Shown here in pieces: positions 7,221-15,418 of a DNA stretch of 22,169 bases. Below the pieces are notes generated by a model, which did no database searches, had not been told where the DNA came from, and saw nothing but the letters and a program-made list of their open reading frames with translations. Source of the DNA: an uncultured Coleofasciculus sp. (GTDB lineage Bacteria; Cyanobacteriota; Cyanobacteriia; Cyanobacteriales; Coleofasciculaceae). The stretch's first letter is position 1. Each line of letters opens with the position of its first letter. Location: NCBI GenBank assembly GCA_902805485.1, contig CADCTM010000777.1, positions 1 through 22,169 on the forward strand. Direction: 5' to 3'. Both the position numbers and the translations under genes were made by a program.

Positions 7221-7700
7221 ATGACTATTCGCATTGGTAACGGTTACGATATCCATCAGCTATGTACAGGACGAAAGCTAATTCTTGGTGGCATAGAGAT
7301 TCCTCATGAATTGGGGTTACTCGGTCACAGTGATGCTGATGTTCTGACTCATGCGATTATGGATGCGATGTTGGGAGCGTTGAGTTTGGGGGATATTGGT
7401 CATTATTTCCCGCCTACTGACCCGAAATGGGCTGGGGCTGATAGTTTGGTGTTATTAAGTCAGGTTAATCAACTGATCGTGTCTGCTGGTTGGAAAATTG
7501 GCAATATTGACTCTTGTGTTGTGGCAGAACGTCCGAAGCTGAAGCCTCATATTAAGACAATGCGCGATCGCCTTTCTCAGACTCTGGACTTACAACCTGA
7601 CCAAATTGGCATTAAGGCAACGACTAATGAAAAATTAGGTCCCGTGGGGCGAGAAGAAGGGATTTCTGCTTATGCTGTGGCTTTACTATTTCAAGTTTAG
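7221..7700 (+). CDS. ispF: 2-C-methyl-D-erythritol 2,4-cyclodiphosphate synthase (IspF)
   Basis: Converts CDP-methylerythritol 2-phosphate to the cyclic diphosphate in the MEP isoprenoid pathway, which supplies carotenoids, phytol and quinones. The 159-residue length is standard. Metal ligands are visible as Asp10 and His12 in GNGYDIHQL and His44 in DADVLTHAIMDAMLGALSLGDIGHYFP. The CMP-binding block ATTNEKLGPVGREEGISA spans about 133-150. The ATG at 7221 lies 11 nt after the preceding stop, with no obvious Shine-Dalgarno sequence, so it may be coupled to the SLH-GHL10 gene. The product is cytosolic. It converges on the histidine kinase gene with about 90 nt between stops and no clear terminator there. 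Confidence 0.97.
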   Translation: MTIRIGNGYDIHQLCTGRKLILGGIEIPHELGLLGHSDADVLTHAIMDAMLGALSLGDIGHYFPPTDPKWAGADSLVLLSQVNQLIVSAGWKIGNIDSCVVAERPKLKPHIKTMRDRLSQTLDLQPDQIGIKATTNEKLGPVGREEGISAYAVALLFQV

Positions 7701-7789
7701 GAATCATCTAATCTCATATCACTTCAATAATCAGCAAGGTGACGTTTTAGAGGTATTGGAACAACGAACAGCTCTTACTCCGGCTACTA

Positions 7790-10714
7790 TTACTGTTTAA
7801 TCGGAATCTCAACCACAAATTCCGAACCTTGCCCTGGTGTAGAATTGCAGCGCAGTTGCCCCCGATGTTTCTCGACAACAATTTGATAACTAATTGCTAA
7901 CCCTAAACCCGTCCCGCGACCAATTGGTTTAGTGGTAAAAAAGGGATTAAATAGCTGTTTTTGAGTATTCTGTGTCATTCCCATCCCATTATCAGCAATG
8001 CGAATAAAGACATATGTCGGTATTTGGGTAAACGCCTTGAAATCATCATCCATTCCAAACAGCAGGGGAGAGGAATTACCCGTTTCAACGATCCCCGTAC
8101 TGATGGTGAGCGTTGGTAAAGGATAAGCGGCGAGTTGAAACTGATCCATTTTGCTCATTTTTTCATCTATAGCATCCAAGGCATTTGTAAGTAAATTCAT
8201 AAACACCTGATTAAGCTGTCCGGCAAAGCATTCCACCTGTGGTAAGTCGCCATACTCTTTAACCAGATTAATTGCCGGATAACCCGCCTTCCCTTTAAGG
8301 CGATGTTGGAGAATCATCAAAGTACTCTCGATCCCCGTATGAATATCGACCTGCTTGCTATCCGACTCATCTAAGCGAGAGAATGTCCGAAGCGATCGCA
8401 CAATCTCCCGAATCCGTTCCGCGCCCACCTTCATCGAGTCCTGAAGTTTAACAAAATCAGTAATCAAAAAGTCCAGATCAATCATATCGATCCGCTCTTT
8501 AATCACCGCCGGGGGAGTTGGATATGCCGCTCGATAAAGCTGCACTAAACTTAACAAGTCTTGGGAATACTCCTGGGTATAAAGCAGATTGCCGTAAATA
8601 AAGTTAACCGGATTATTAATTTCGTGAGCAACACCAGCAACTAGCTGACCTAAACTCGACATTTTTTCAATCTGAATCAACTGAGCTTGAGTGCGCTGCA
8701 ACTCGTACAACGTTTGCTCCAACTGAGTCGCTTGCGCTTTCGCTTGCCCAGTTGCCTTGCGACTTTCTGCATAAAGTTCTGCCTGCTTAATCGCAATCAG
8801 GAGTTGGTCTTTCACCGCTTGGAGCAATTCCACTTCACCCGTCATCCAAGGGCGCGCCGAACCCGCTTGCAGACAGCTAATCACACCAATCGTACCCGAA
8901 GGCGTCTGCATCGGCATTACCAACACGGAGGTATAGCCCACCGAACGAAAAAACTCCTGAAAAATCGGGTCATCGAGGGCGTTTGTATCATCAATTTGGA
9001 GAATTTCGAGATTCCCCAGTCGTTGCACTAAAGGTCCAACCACTTCAACCCCATAACACCCCTTAAAGTCGGGCAATTCCGGATTTCGAGCCTCCTGAAC
9101 CACCTCCCAATAAGCGCTACTATCATCAGGGCGATACCAGGCAAACTGGCAGCGGTCGATTTGCAACATCTGGCGGATTTCCTGTACGGTCGTTTCGAGA
9201 ATCGTATTCAGTTCCAGGGAGTTGCGGATTTGGGTTGAAAGTCGGTTCAGCAATGATTCCCGTGCGAAAAGTTCTCGTAGCTGTGCTTCCGACTGCCGTA
9301 GGGCGCATTCCGCCGCTTTGCGAGTCGAGATGTCCTGAACAACACAAAGGAAGTACTTCGGAGCGCCTTGAGGGGGTTGGACTAGCGTTGCCGTAATTTC
9401 TGCCCAAATTGACTGTCCCGATGCGTGGAGGTAGCGCTTTTGCAGGGTATAGGTTTCAATTTCACCCGCAGTAAGCGATCGCACATACTCCAGATCGATG
9501 CCTAAATCATCCGGGTGAGTAAGATCGTAAAACGTCTTCTCCAACAGTTCCTCGCGGTCATACCCGACAATTTCGCCAAATTTCTGGTTAACCCGAATAA
9601 ACCTGCCATCGATTGAAGCATGGGTAATCCCAACCGCTGCTTGTTCAAAGGTTGCCCGGAAACGTTCTTCACTCTTGAGCAGTGCCGCCTCAATTTGTTT
9701 ACGCTTGGTAATGTCCCTCAAGGAGGTGACAGCGGCATAAGGCGTCGTTTCGTTGGGCAGAAATAGCGGTTGAGAATTAATATTGACCCAAGTCAAAGTG
9801 TCGTCAGGTTTGTGTATACCCACGATCGCATCACTTAACGGTTGCCCAGTCCGCATCGTGACATTAAGCGGGTGTTCCTCACTAGAAAACAGTTCGCCAT
9901 TTTCCTTAATAGCACGCCAACGGCAATCAATTGCAGTTCGTCCGAGCAGTTGGTCGGCAGATAGTCCCAAGATCCTTTCAGCCGAAGCATTACAGGTACA
10001 AATGTCCGGATTGACATCTTGTAAAATAACGCCCTCTGCCATTGCCGCAATCATCTCGCGATATCGTTGTTCCGATGCCTGCTGCAACGATTGTGTCTGC
10101 TTGCGTTGGGCAATTTCCTCTTGAAGTTGCTCTAGAATCGTTGTCAGTGAGGCAGTTCGCCAAATTTTCTCTAGGGTCTTTTCCCGGATGTAATGATGGT
10201 TTTGGGAATTTTCCGGTCTGGACGTTTCTGCTTGAAACTCGGTGAAAATCATCACGCCACCAATCTCACCTGTACTCGTGTGCCAGGGCTGGATTTCCCA
10301 CTTGATCCGTTGTAGCGCACCATCCGGTCTGATCACATAATCTGAGTCGCCACGCTGTGCTTCCCCAGCTAAACACAAAGCATAAATTTCCTGCCATCGC
10401 CTCGGCGCGTAATGATCAAGAGGTGCAATTGCTCGCTCTTGATCAGCAGAAGCAGGGGAAGTATTTTCTCTAAACTCTTTTTCAGGTTGCCGCGTCCTCA
10501 ACTCCCACTCCTCCTGTTGAGATAGCGGAAATACCTCGCAGTGACAACCACTGAGGTCTGGGTTATGAGGAGCATAATCAGTTAACCACCGCTGCGAAGT
10601 GAGCAAGTAACGCCAGTTGCAATCAAGCATGGCTATAGCGGCAGGCGTGTGTTTGATAAACGCGGAAAATAGCTCTAGATTAGCTGAGTTAACGGATTGA
10701 CCTCTAGGTTGCAT
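7790..10714 (-). CDS. Multisensor hybrid-free histidine kinase (PAS-PAS-PAS-GAF-HisKA-HATPase)
   Basis: A soluble sensor kinase of 974 residues from ATG 10714; a GTG at 10726 adds four residues. Positions below use the GTG form. PAS-like domains are at about 15-165, 218-345 and 352-475, a GAF domain at about 485-650 and a short coiled coil at 650-690. HisKA has phospho-acceptor His701 in GVAHEINNPVNFI. HATPase motifs are the N box (840-850), DNGMGM (912-917), FNPFFTTK and GRGTGLGL (936-943). No transmembrane segment or receiver domain is present, and no response regulator is adjacent, so partner and signal are unknown. The first PAS domain carries an extra stretch of about 35 residues (roughly 70-107) between CEVFPL and PRRWQEIY. 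The GAF lacks the usual bilin-binding context, so a photoreceptor role is not supported. The ATG has GAGG just 2 nt upstream, too close to be ideal. Confidence 0.93.
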   Translation of the reverse strand: MQPRGQSVNSANLELFSAFIKHTPAAIAMLDCNWRYLLTSQRWLTDYAPHNPDLSGCHCEVFPLSQQEEWELRTRQPEKEFRENTSPASADQERAIAPLDHYAPRRWQEIYALCLAGEAQRGDSDYVIRPDGALQRIKWEIQPWHTSTGEIGGVMIFTEFQAETSRPENSQNHHYIREKTLEKIWRTASLTTILEQLQEEIAQRKQTQSLQQASEQRYREMIAAMAEGVILQDVNPDICTCNASAERILGLSADQLLGRTAIDCRWRAIKENGELFSSEEHPLNVTMRTGQPLSDAIVGIHKPDDTLTWVNINSQPLFLPNETTPYAAVTSLRDITKRKQIEAALLKSEERFRATFEQAAVGITHASIDGRFIRVNQKFGEIVGYDREELLEKTFYDLTHPDDLGIDLEYVRSLTAGEIETYTLQKRYLHASGQSIWAEITATLVQPPQGAPKYFLCVVQDISTRKAAECALRQSEAQLRELFARESLLNRLSTQIRNSLELNTILETTVQEIRQMLQIDRCQFAWYRPDDSSAYWEVVQEARNPELPDFKGCYGVEVVGPLVQRLGNLEILQIDDTNALDDPIFQEFFRSVGYTSVLVMPMQTPSGTIGVISCLQAGSARPWMTGEVELLQAVKDQLLIAIKQAELYAESRKATGQAKAQATQLEQTLYELQRTQAQLIQIEKMSSLGQLVAGVAHEINNPVNFIYGNLLYTQEYSQDLLSLVQLYRAAYPTPPAVIKERIDMIDLDFLITDFVKLQDSMKVGAERIREIVRSLRTFSRLDESDSKQVDIHTGIESTLMILQHRLKGKAGYPAINLVKEYGDLPQVECFAGQLNQVFMNLLTNALDAIDEKMSKMDQFQLAAYPLPTLTISTGIVETGNSSPLLFGMDDDFKAFTQIPTYVFIRIADNGMGMTQNTQKQLFNPFFTTKPIGRGTGLGLAISYQIVVEKHRGQLRCNSTPGQGSEFVVEIPIKQ
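10413..10445. repeat. Perfect 10-bp inverted repeat inside the kinase gene
   Basis: TGATCAAGAG and CTCTTGATCA are exact reverse complements with a 13-nt spacer. The element falls within the coding sequence for the extra segment of the first PAS domain and encodes the DQE and PLDH stretches there. It may be a remnant of an inserted repeat or an mRNA hairpin. Confidence 0.6.
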
Positions 10715-11216
10715 TACCTCAAACACTCAATTTGTTCGATTTAAAAGCTTGTACTCAGGCAAACGAGCCTATTTGTATAAATTAAGCCATCAAACGCCAG
10801 AATGGATAGTTTATGGGGAACTTTAATGCCTCTCCAGTCGCAGTTTATTGAATTTCTTGACGAACCGCACTCTTGCTAATTAAATAGCATTGCTCACAGC
10901 TACCTGTCTTGAAGATGGGGAATTCACGCGGAACTGTTATCAATGTACTCCGCAAAACTGCTCCGACTACAGGTATTAGTTCTGTACCTAGGAATTAACG
11001 AATTATTCCAACGTTGATGAGATGATTGTCTCAATTGCGTCTCTTGCCAATGCTCGCTTGGGACGGAAATTCCTGCCTAGCTTTGTCTCCCAACGGTCAG
11101 CAGAGGCAAGAAGTAGTCTTGTTACCGTGAGGCACAAGACAAGGCTTAAGATTTGGCGCGATCGCTTTCCACTCCTAACACTCTTTTGCCAGCCTTCTTG
11201 GATTATTAACTTTTCT
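10715..11216. other. Divergent intergenic region between kinase and trpD
   Basis: About 500 nt between two divergent starts, so it should contain both promoters. The frame of trpD stays open back to ATG 11022, but the added 65 residues do not resemble TrpD and the domain begins after 11217. Near its right end is a 7-bp hairpin, GTCTTGT (11116-11122) with ACAAGAC (11134-11140), in the presumed trpD leader. One HIP1 octamer is at 11158-11165. I see no convincing small gene and no confident promoter hexamers. Confidence 0.5.
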
Positions 11217-12278
11217 ATGAACACTTTTGCTAGTACGCTCGAAACGACTACGAACTGGTCTAGCTTGTTACAACAATTACTCGACCGACAATCATTATCC
11301 CTTGACCAAGCCTCCCAACTAATGCAGGGCTGGCTCAATGAGGAAATTCCCCAAGTTTTATCCGGGGCAATTCTTGCCGCTATTCAAGCCAAAGGCGTTT
11401 CTGCCCAAGAATTGGCGGGGATGGCTTTTGTCTTACAATCCCAATCTTTACAACAAAGCGCAATCAACCACGAACGAGCTGTGATCGATACCTGTGGCAC
11501 CGGGGGCGATGGGGCATCAACCTTTAATATTTCCACCGCTGTTGCCTTTGTCGCCGCTGCCGCAGGCGTTCTTGTTGCCAAGCATGGGAATCGTTCAGCT
11601 TCGGGGCAGGTGGGTTCAGCGGATGTCCTGGAGGCGCTGGGAGTCAATTTAGCCGCCCCCCGTGAACAGGTACAAGCGGCATTGCCAGAAGTAGGCGTGA
11701 CGTTTCTGTTTGCTAGGGGTTGGCATCCGGCAATGAAGGCGGTAGCCCCCCTACGGCAAACGCTGAAGGTACGGACGGTGTTTAACCTTTTGGGTCCCTT
11801 GGTCAATCCTTTGCGCCCTACAGGGCAGGTGATTGGGGTATTTGACTCCAAGGTTGTGGGAACTGTTGCCCAAGCATTAGCCCAGATGAAAATGCCAAAA
11901 GCGATCGTTCTCTATGGACGGGAAAAACTCGATGAAGCGGGACTTGCTGACGCAACTGACTTGGCGCTGTTATCCGAGGGAGAGGTGCGACTTTCTACCT
12001 TGCATCCGCAACAGCTAGGCTTAACACCAGCACCAACTGGAGCGCTCCGGGGCGGTAATCTTGAAGAAAATACGCGGATTCTTCAAAATGTCCTGCAAGG
12101 TAAGGCGACTCAAGCGCAGCAAGATGCTGTGGCGTTGAATGCTTCTTTGGCGCTGCAAGTGGGGGGTATTGTTCCACTAGAAGACCACAAAGCAGGGATT
12201 GAGATTGCTCGTGATGTGATCATGAGTGGTGCGGCTTGGTCGAAGCTAGAGCAGTTAGTGAAATTTTTGGACTCCTAG
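11217..12278 (+). CDS. trpD: Anthranilate phosphoribosyltransferase (TrpD)
   Basis: Transfers phosphoribose from PRPP to anthranilate, the second committed step of tryptophan synthesis, in the cytosol. Starting at ATG 11217 the protein has 353 residues, normal for the family; an upstream in-frame ATG at 11022 would add 65 non-conserved residues and is not preferred. Visible motifs are the PRPP loop DTCGTGGDGASTFNIST (about 91-107) and KHGNRSASGQVGSADVLEALG (described as 122-142, key residues Lys122, His123, Asn125). Also present are RTVFNLLGPLVNP (186-198) and the GREKLDE block (234-240). No other trp gene is adjacent, as is usual for scattered trp genes in cyanobacteria. The stop codon overlaps the stop of the opposing protease gene by 4 nt (shared CTAG). 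Confidence 0.96.
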   Translation: MNTFASTLETTTNWSSLLQQLLDRQSLSLDQASQLMQGWLNEEIPQVLSGAILAAIQAKGVSAQELAGMAFVLQSQSLQQSAINHERAVIDTCGTGGDGASTFNISTAVAFVAAAAGVLVAKHGNRSASGQVGSADVLEALGVNLAAPREQVQAALPEVGVTFLFARGWHPAMKAVAPLRQTLKVRTVFNLLGPLVNPLRPTGQVIGVFDSKVVGTVAQALAQMKMPKAIVLYGREKLDEAGLADATDLALLSEGEVRLSTLHPQQLGLTPAPTGALRGGNLEENTRILQNVLQGKATQAQQDAVALNASLALQVGGIVPLEDHKAGIEIARDVIMSGAAWSKLEQLVKFLDS

Positions 12279-13198
12279 CGGCGGTGGAATTCAATGACAT
12301 CTTGTTTAATTAAGACATCGTAGTTACCGAAGAAGTCTTGACCTAAAAGTCCTACTTCTAGAGCATCTGAGGCGATCGCAACTCGGACATTTTTTGCCAC
12401 TGCGCCAGCAACGGCAATTGATTCAACTGTGGTTGTGGAAAATTTCACGCCTTTGTTGCTGGCTGTATCCGCTGTGACTTCGCCTTCAGGAGTAACGCCC
12501 AGGCTTTGCGCCATCTCCTGGGTGATCACTGTCCCACTCGCCCCTGTATCAATAATCATCTCGAAGACTTCTTTGCCATTAAAGGTAACGTCAATCACTG
12601 GCGTCCGACCGGCACGGCGTTTGATCGGGATGCTAAATATTTGTTGGTTGGCACGATTAGTCTTGAGCGGGGTTGGGGATACAGGTGGCTTGTCTGTTTG
12701 GGGGGTGGCGGGGTTAGGGGATGGGGTAGGAGTTGCGGGTGCTGTGGCAATGATGATCCCTGTGGGAGTATTGGGGCGAGGACGAGTGGCTAGTTGTTGG
12801 GCTTCGCTGAGATTGCGCTGATATTCAGCGATTTTTGGCTTTGCCAGGGCATAAAAAGCACTGTTAGTGGGGACTTTCCGCAATAAGGCGATCGCTTCTT
12901 GCCAACGACTGAGACTCAATTGCCAATCATCGGCAGATACGGCAGATTCACCCAGGAGTTCGGCACTGTAAGCGACATCAAGTGCCCGTTCGTAAGCGTC
13001 TTTAGCGGCGAGGGAGGGGTTTTGAGGCGGGGGCGCTAGCTCCAAATCGGCAGGTAGAGCCGCAAAAGGAGTTGGGGAGGGAGTAACTGGCTGTGATTGA
13101 TTGGAACTGCCCGCAGAACTGATGGGACTACAAGCCACATTGAGTACGGACATAGTGCCTAATAGCCAAAAGATTGCGGCACGATTGCGAGAAGGCAT
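12275..13198 (-). CDS. Lipoprotein-type retropepsin-like aspartic protease
   Basis: A 307-residue exported protein from ATG 13198. A signal sequence ends in VLNVAC, a plausible lipobox with Cys23, so it is probably a lipid-anchored periplasmic or envelope protein. Residues about 60-135 form a helical, TPR-like segment (DAYERALDVAYSAELLGES, SRWQEAIALLRKVPTNSAFYALA). A Pro/Thr-rich linker (about 137-182) follows. The C-terminal 120 residues are a retropepsin-type clan AA domain: one catalytic motif IIDTGASGTVI (Asp217), then the downstream GLLGQDFF (283-290). Single-motif proteins of this type act as homodimers. Targets in cyanobacteria are unknown. Low-complexity G-rich DNA at about 12670-12780 matches the linker. 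It converges on trpD with a 4-nt overlap. Confidence 0.88.
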   Translation of the reverse strand: MPSRNRAAIFWLLGTMSVLNVACSPISSAGSSNQSQPVTPSPTPFAALPADLELAPPPQNPSLAAKDAYERALDVAYSAELLGESAVSADDWQLSLSRWQEAIALLRKVPTNSAFYALAKPKIAEYQRNLSEAQQLATRPRPNTPTGIIIATAPATPTPSPNPATPQTDKPPVSPTPLKTNRANQQIFSIPIKRRAGRTPVIDVTFNGKEVFEMIIDTGASGTVITQEMAQSLGVTPEGEVTADTASNKGVKFSTTTVESIAVAGAVAKNVRVAIASDALEVGLLGQDFFGNYDVLIKQDVIEFHRR

Positions 13199-13418
13199 GG
13201 GCGTTAGCTCATCAACTGTCCATTTATCAGTTTAAACGCTCTCGCTGGGACGATGCGGGCAAGGGGTGCTTGTCATCGCCTCCTCACAATTGACTCCTCA
13301 AAAACCGATTAAAGCCTTTGTTAGCTGTGAGATAATATCAGGTCAGTTATTAGTTGTCTTTCGTTTGTTTCAACTGACCGCTGACAACTCACAACAAAAC
13401 AATCTAACCTAACTGCTT

Positions 13419-14564
13419 ATGTCTGTTTCAGCCGCTATACCTGCTCTGCTCGTGCTTGCAGATGGGACTTCTTACAAGGGCTGGTCTTTTGGAGCCACTG
13501 GGACTGCGATTGGAGAGGTGGTGTTTAACACTGCCATGACGGGTTATCAGGAAGTGGCAACGGACCCTAGCTACCGAGGTCAAATTGTCACTTTCACTTA
13601 TCCAGAATTGGGAAATACAGGTGTTAACCCGGAGGATGAAGAATCGGCTCATCCTCATATTCGCGGTGCGATTGCTCGTAATATCTCTGGGCGTCCCAGT
13701 AATTGGCGTTCTACTCAGTCTTTGCCTGATTATTTTAAGGAACACAATATCCCAGGAATTTATGGCATTGATACGAGGGCATTAACCCGCAAACTTCGCT
13801 CTTCTGGGGCGATGAATGGTGGTATTTCTACAGAAATTCTTGACGCTGCTGAGTTAATTAAGCAAGTGCAAGCAGCGCCCACTATGGCAGGACTGAATCT
13901 GGTGCAGGAAGTGACAACCAAAGAGGTCTATGAGTGGTCTGCTCCCACCGACTCGAACTGGGAATTCGGTCCAGTCCCCGATCATCAGGAGGAACCCCTG
14001 ACGGTTGTTGCTCTCGATTTTGGCATGAAACGTAACATATTAAAGCGTTTAGCCAGCTACGGATGTCGTGTTGTTGTCGTGCCTGCCGATACATCGCCGG
14101 AGGAGATTCTTAAGCATAATCCTGATGGGATTTTTCTCTCTAATGGTCCTGGTGATCCAGCGGTGGTTACTGAAGGCATCGCCACCACCAAAGCTTTGTT
14201 AGAGCAGGAGAAGCCGATTTTCGGGATTTGTATGGGGCATCAAATTTTGGGTCTTTCTATGGGTGCCGAAACCTTTAAGCTGAAATTTGGACACCGTGGC
14301 TTAAATCATCCAGCGGGGTTACAGCAGCAAGTTGAGATTACGAGTCAAAATCACGGTTTTGCAATTCATCCTGATTCTCTAGCACAAAATGTAGAAATTA
14401 CCCACCTCAACCTCAATGACCAGACGGTGGCAGGGTTGCGTCACAAAACTTTGCCCTTTTTCTCGGTGCAGTACCACCCAGAGGCGAGTCCTGGCCCCCA
14501 CGATGCTGACTATTTATTTGAACAGTTTGTTGAGTCAATGCGATCGCATAAAGCCAACTCCTAA
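13419..14564 (+). CDS. carA: Carbamoyl-phosphate synthase small (glutaminase) subunit
   Basis: Hydrolyses glutamine and channels ammonia to CarB for carbamoyl phosphate, the precursor of arginine and pyrimidines. The 381-residue length is standard. The N-terminal CarA domain has DGTSYKGWSFGATGTAIGEVVFNT (described as about 15-38) and TGYQEVATDPSYRGQIV. The C-terminal class I glutamine amidotransferase domain carries the nucleophile Cys271 in FGICMGHQILGLS, with His353 and Glu355 in QYHPEASPGPHD. The start is ATG 13419, which lacks a clear Shine-Dalgarno sequence. Upstream is a 220-nt region with a TAATAT at 13333-13338 that may be a -10 box and short CTGAC/CTGACAA-type repeats near 13376-13395. 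carB is not in the window. Confidence 0.97.
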   Translation: MSVSAAIPALLVLADGTSYKGWSFGATGTAIGEVVFNTAMTGYQEVATDPSYRGQIVTFTYPELGNTGVNPEDEESAHPHIRGAIARNISGRPSNWRSTQSLPDYFKEHNIPGIYGIDTRALTRKLRSSGAMNGGISTEILDAAELIKQVQAAPTMAGLNLVQEVTTKEVYEWSAPTDSNWEFGPVPDHQEEPLTVVALDFGMKRNILKRLASYGCRVVVVPADTSPEEILKHNPDGIFLSNGPGDPAVVTEGIATTKALLEQEKPIFGICMGHQILGLSMGAETFKLKFGHRGLNHPAGLQQQVEITSQNHGFAIHPDSLAQNVEITHLNLNDQTVAGLRHKTLPFFSVQYHPEASPGPHDADYLFEQFVESMRSHKANS

Positions 14565-15024
14565 TGTCTATGAATTAAAGTCTGAGGCATCGGCAAAAGA
14601 GACGGCTCTAAAGGGGGACAGATTAGCCAATACTTTCTTGTCTTCCTGAGCCGCACCCAGCACTTAGTCGGAAAACCTTGCCAAAAACTTCTTGGTACTT
14701 TAAATTAGACGGGGACTTCTCGCTATACTATTCGATACGATGTGGGAGTAGGTCTGAAATCGCCAACGGCTTTCTTCAGAAATTCTCGTACCATCAGTTT
14801 GAATTGATTTCGAGCGTCTGCAAATACGGTGGGGTACACCGAAATCTAAGCTTGAGGATTGACCAACAAGCAGCAGCAATGCTTTCTTGAGCCACCAACA
14901 GCAAAGACTTATCATCTTTTCTTTGGAGGCAAGATCAGCCCAAGAATCTCCTGTAAGAGTCTTGAACTCAAATGGTGGGAATGCCAAAATTCTGATTTTA
15001 GTACGCGACAGCTAGGAGGGTGTT
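14565..15024. other. Long intergenic region upstream of the STAS gene
   Basis: About 460 nt without a recognisable gene. Reading frames here (for example 14678-14890 + and 14700-14987 -) show no family resemblance, good start context or conserved composition. A TATACT at 14724-14729 could be a -10 box but lacks a spaced -35. A small perfect hairpin CGGTG-GGGTA-CACCG lies at 14827-14841. The region ends in the strong Shine-Dalgarno sequence AGGAGGG at 15014-15020. A long leader, an unannotated RNA or decayed sequence are all possible. Confidence 0.45.
15014..15020 (+). promoter_or_regulatory. Strong ribosome-binding site deciding an unusual start
   Basis: AGGAGGG is the best Shine-Dalgarno match I found in the window. 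The next codons in the STAS frame are GTT (15022) and ATT (15025); no ATG, GTG or in-frame TTG lies at a workable distance. The spacing of 5 nt from GGAGG to ATT fits initiation there. Confidence 0.65.
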
Positions 15025-15393
15025 ATTCCTGAGCCACTAACCCTGACAGTCAGCTTAAGGGGCACTCGCGAAGTCAAGGAAACTTGCCAGCTTTTCCGCC
15101 TCACTGGATTGTTGGACGCATTTTCGGAAGCCACCTTCCGGAAGGTGGTCAGCAATTTTATTGACGAGGGTCCAACCAATATTATTTTGGATCTTTCCAA
15201 GATCGATTTTGTCGATAGTTCCGGCTTAGGCGCTTTGGTGCAGTTAGTGAAAAAGGCTCAAACGGCTGGGGGAAGTTTGCAAATTGTAACGAATCCCCGT
15301 GTGACTCAAACAGTCAAGCTGGTACGCCTAGAAAAATTTCTCTCGCTGCAACCTTCGGTTGATGAAGCCTTGGAGTACGTCAAAAAAAGGTAG
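15025..15393 (+). CDS. STAS-domain anti-sigma factor antagonist (SpoIIAA-like), probable ATT start
   Basis: A soluble STAS-domain protein of 122 residues that would bind an anti-sigma factor/serine kinase in a partner-switching pathway. The STAS fold is visible from SLRGTREVKETCQLFRLTG through FRKVVSNFIDEGPTNIILDLS to the signature FVDSSGLGALVQLV, in which the Ser after DS is the usual phosphorylation site. TQTVKLVRLEKFLSL closes the domain. No ATG, GTG or TTG occurs before the first strands: an in-frame TAG at 15013 is followed by GAG GGT GTT ATT CCT GAG. I choose ATT 15025 because of the AGGAGGG site just upstream. The first standard starts (TTG 15109/15112) would delete two beta-strands and lie far from the site. 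A GTG-to-GTT change or a sequencing error is an alternative. An 18-bp palindrome lies at 15131-15148. No partner kinase or phosphatase is nearby. Confidence 0.85.
   Translation: MPEPLTLTVSLRGTREVKETCQLFRLTGLLDAFSEATFRKVVSNFIDEGPTNIILDLSKIDFVDSSGLGALVQLVKKAQTAGGSLQIVTNPRVTQTVKLVRLEKFLSLQPSVDEALEYVKKR
15131..15148. repeat. 18-bp perfect palindrome in the STAS coding sequence
   Basis: CCACCTTCCGGAAGGTGG reads identically on both strands, with no spacer. It encodes part of ATFRKVV. Its core decamer CTTCCGGAAG recurs at 3772-3781 inside the DUF948 gene. It could bind a dimeric protein or be chance codon choice. Confidence 0.6.
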
Positions 15394-15418
15394 CTGACAC
15401 GATAAAACAAAGATGGTG

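Noticed and set aside
8770..9260. Bilin-binding photoreceptor GAF in the kinase
   Set aside because: A Cys is present (KGCYGV) but the usual chromophore-pocket motifs of cyanobacteriochromes are absent.
11022..11216. Start of trpD at the upstream ATG 11022
   Set aside because: The extra 65 residues are not TrpD-like, and the family length is met from ATG 11217.
12660..12780. Plus-strand Gly-rich ORF opposite the protease gene
   Set aside because: It is the antisense of the Pro/Thr-rich linker of the retropepsin-like protein and has no independent support.
14678..14987. Small ORFs in the carA-STAS gap on either strand
   Set aside because: TTG or poor starts, no ribosome-binding site, no recognisable family and frames that overlap each other.
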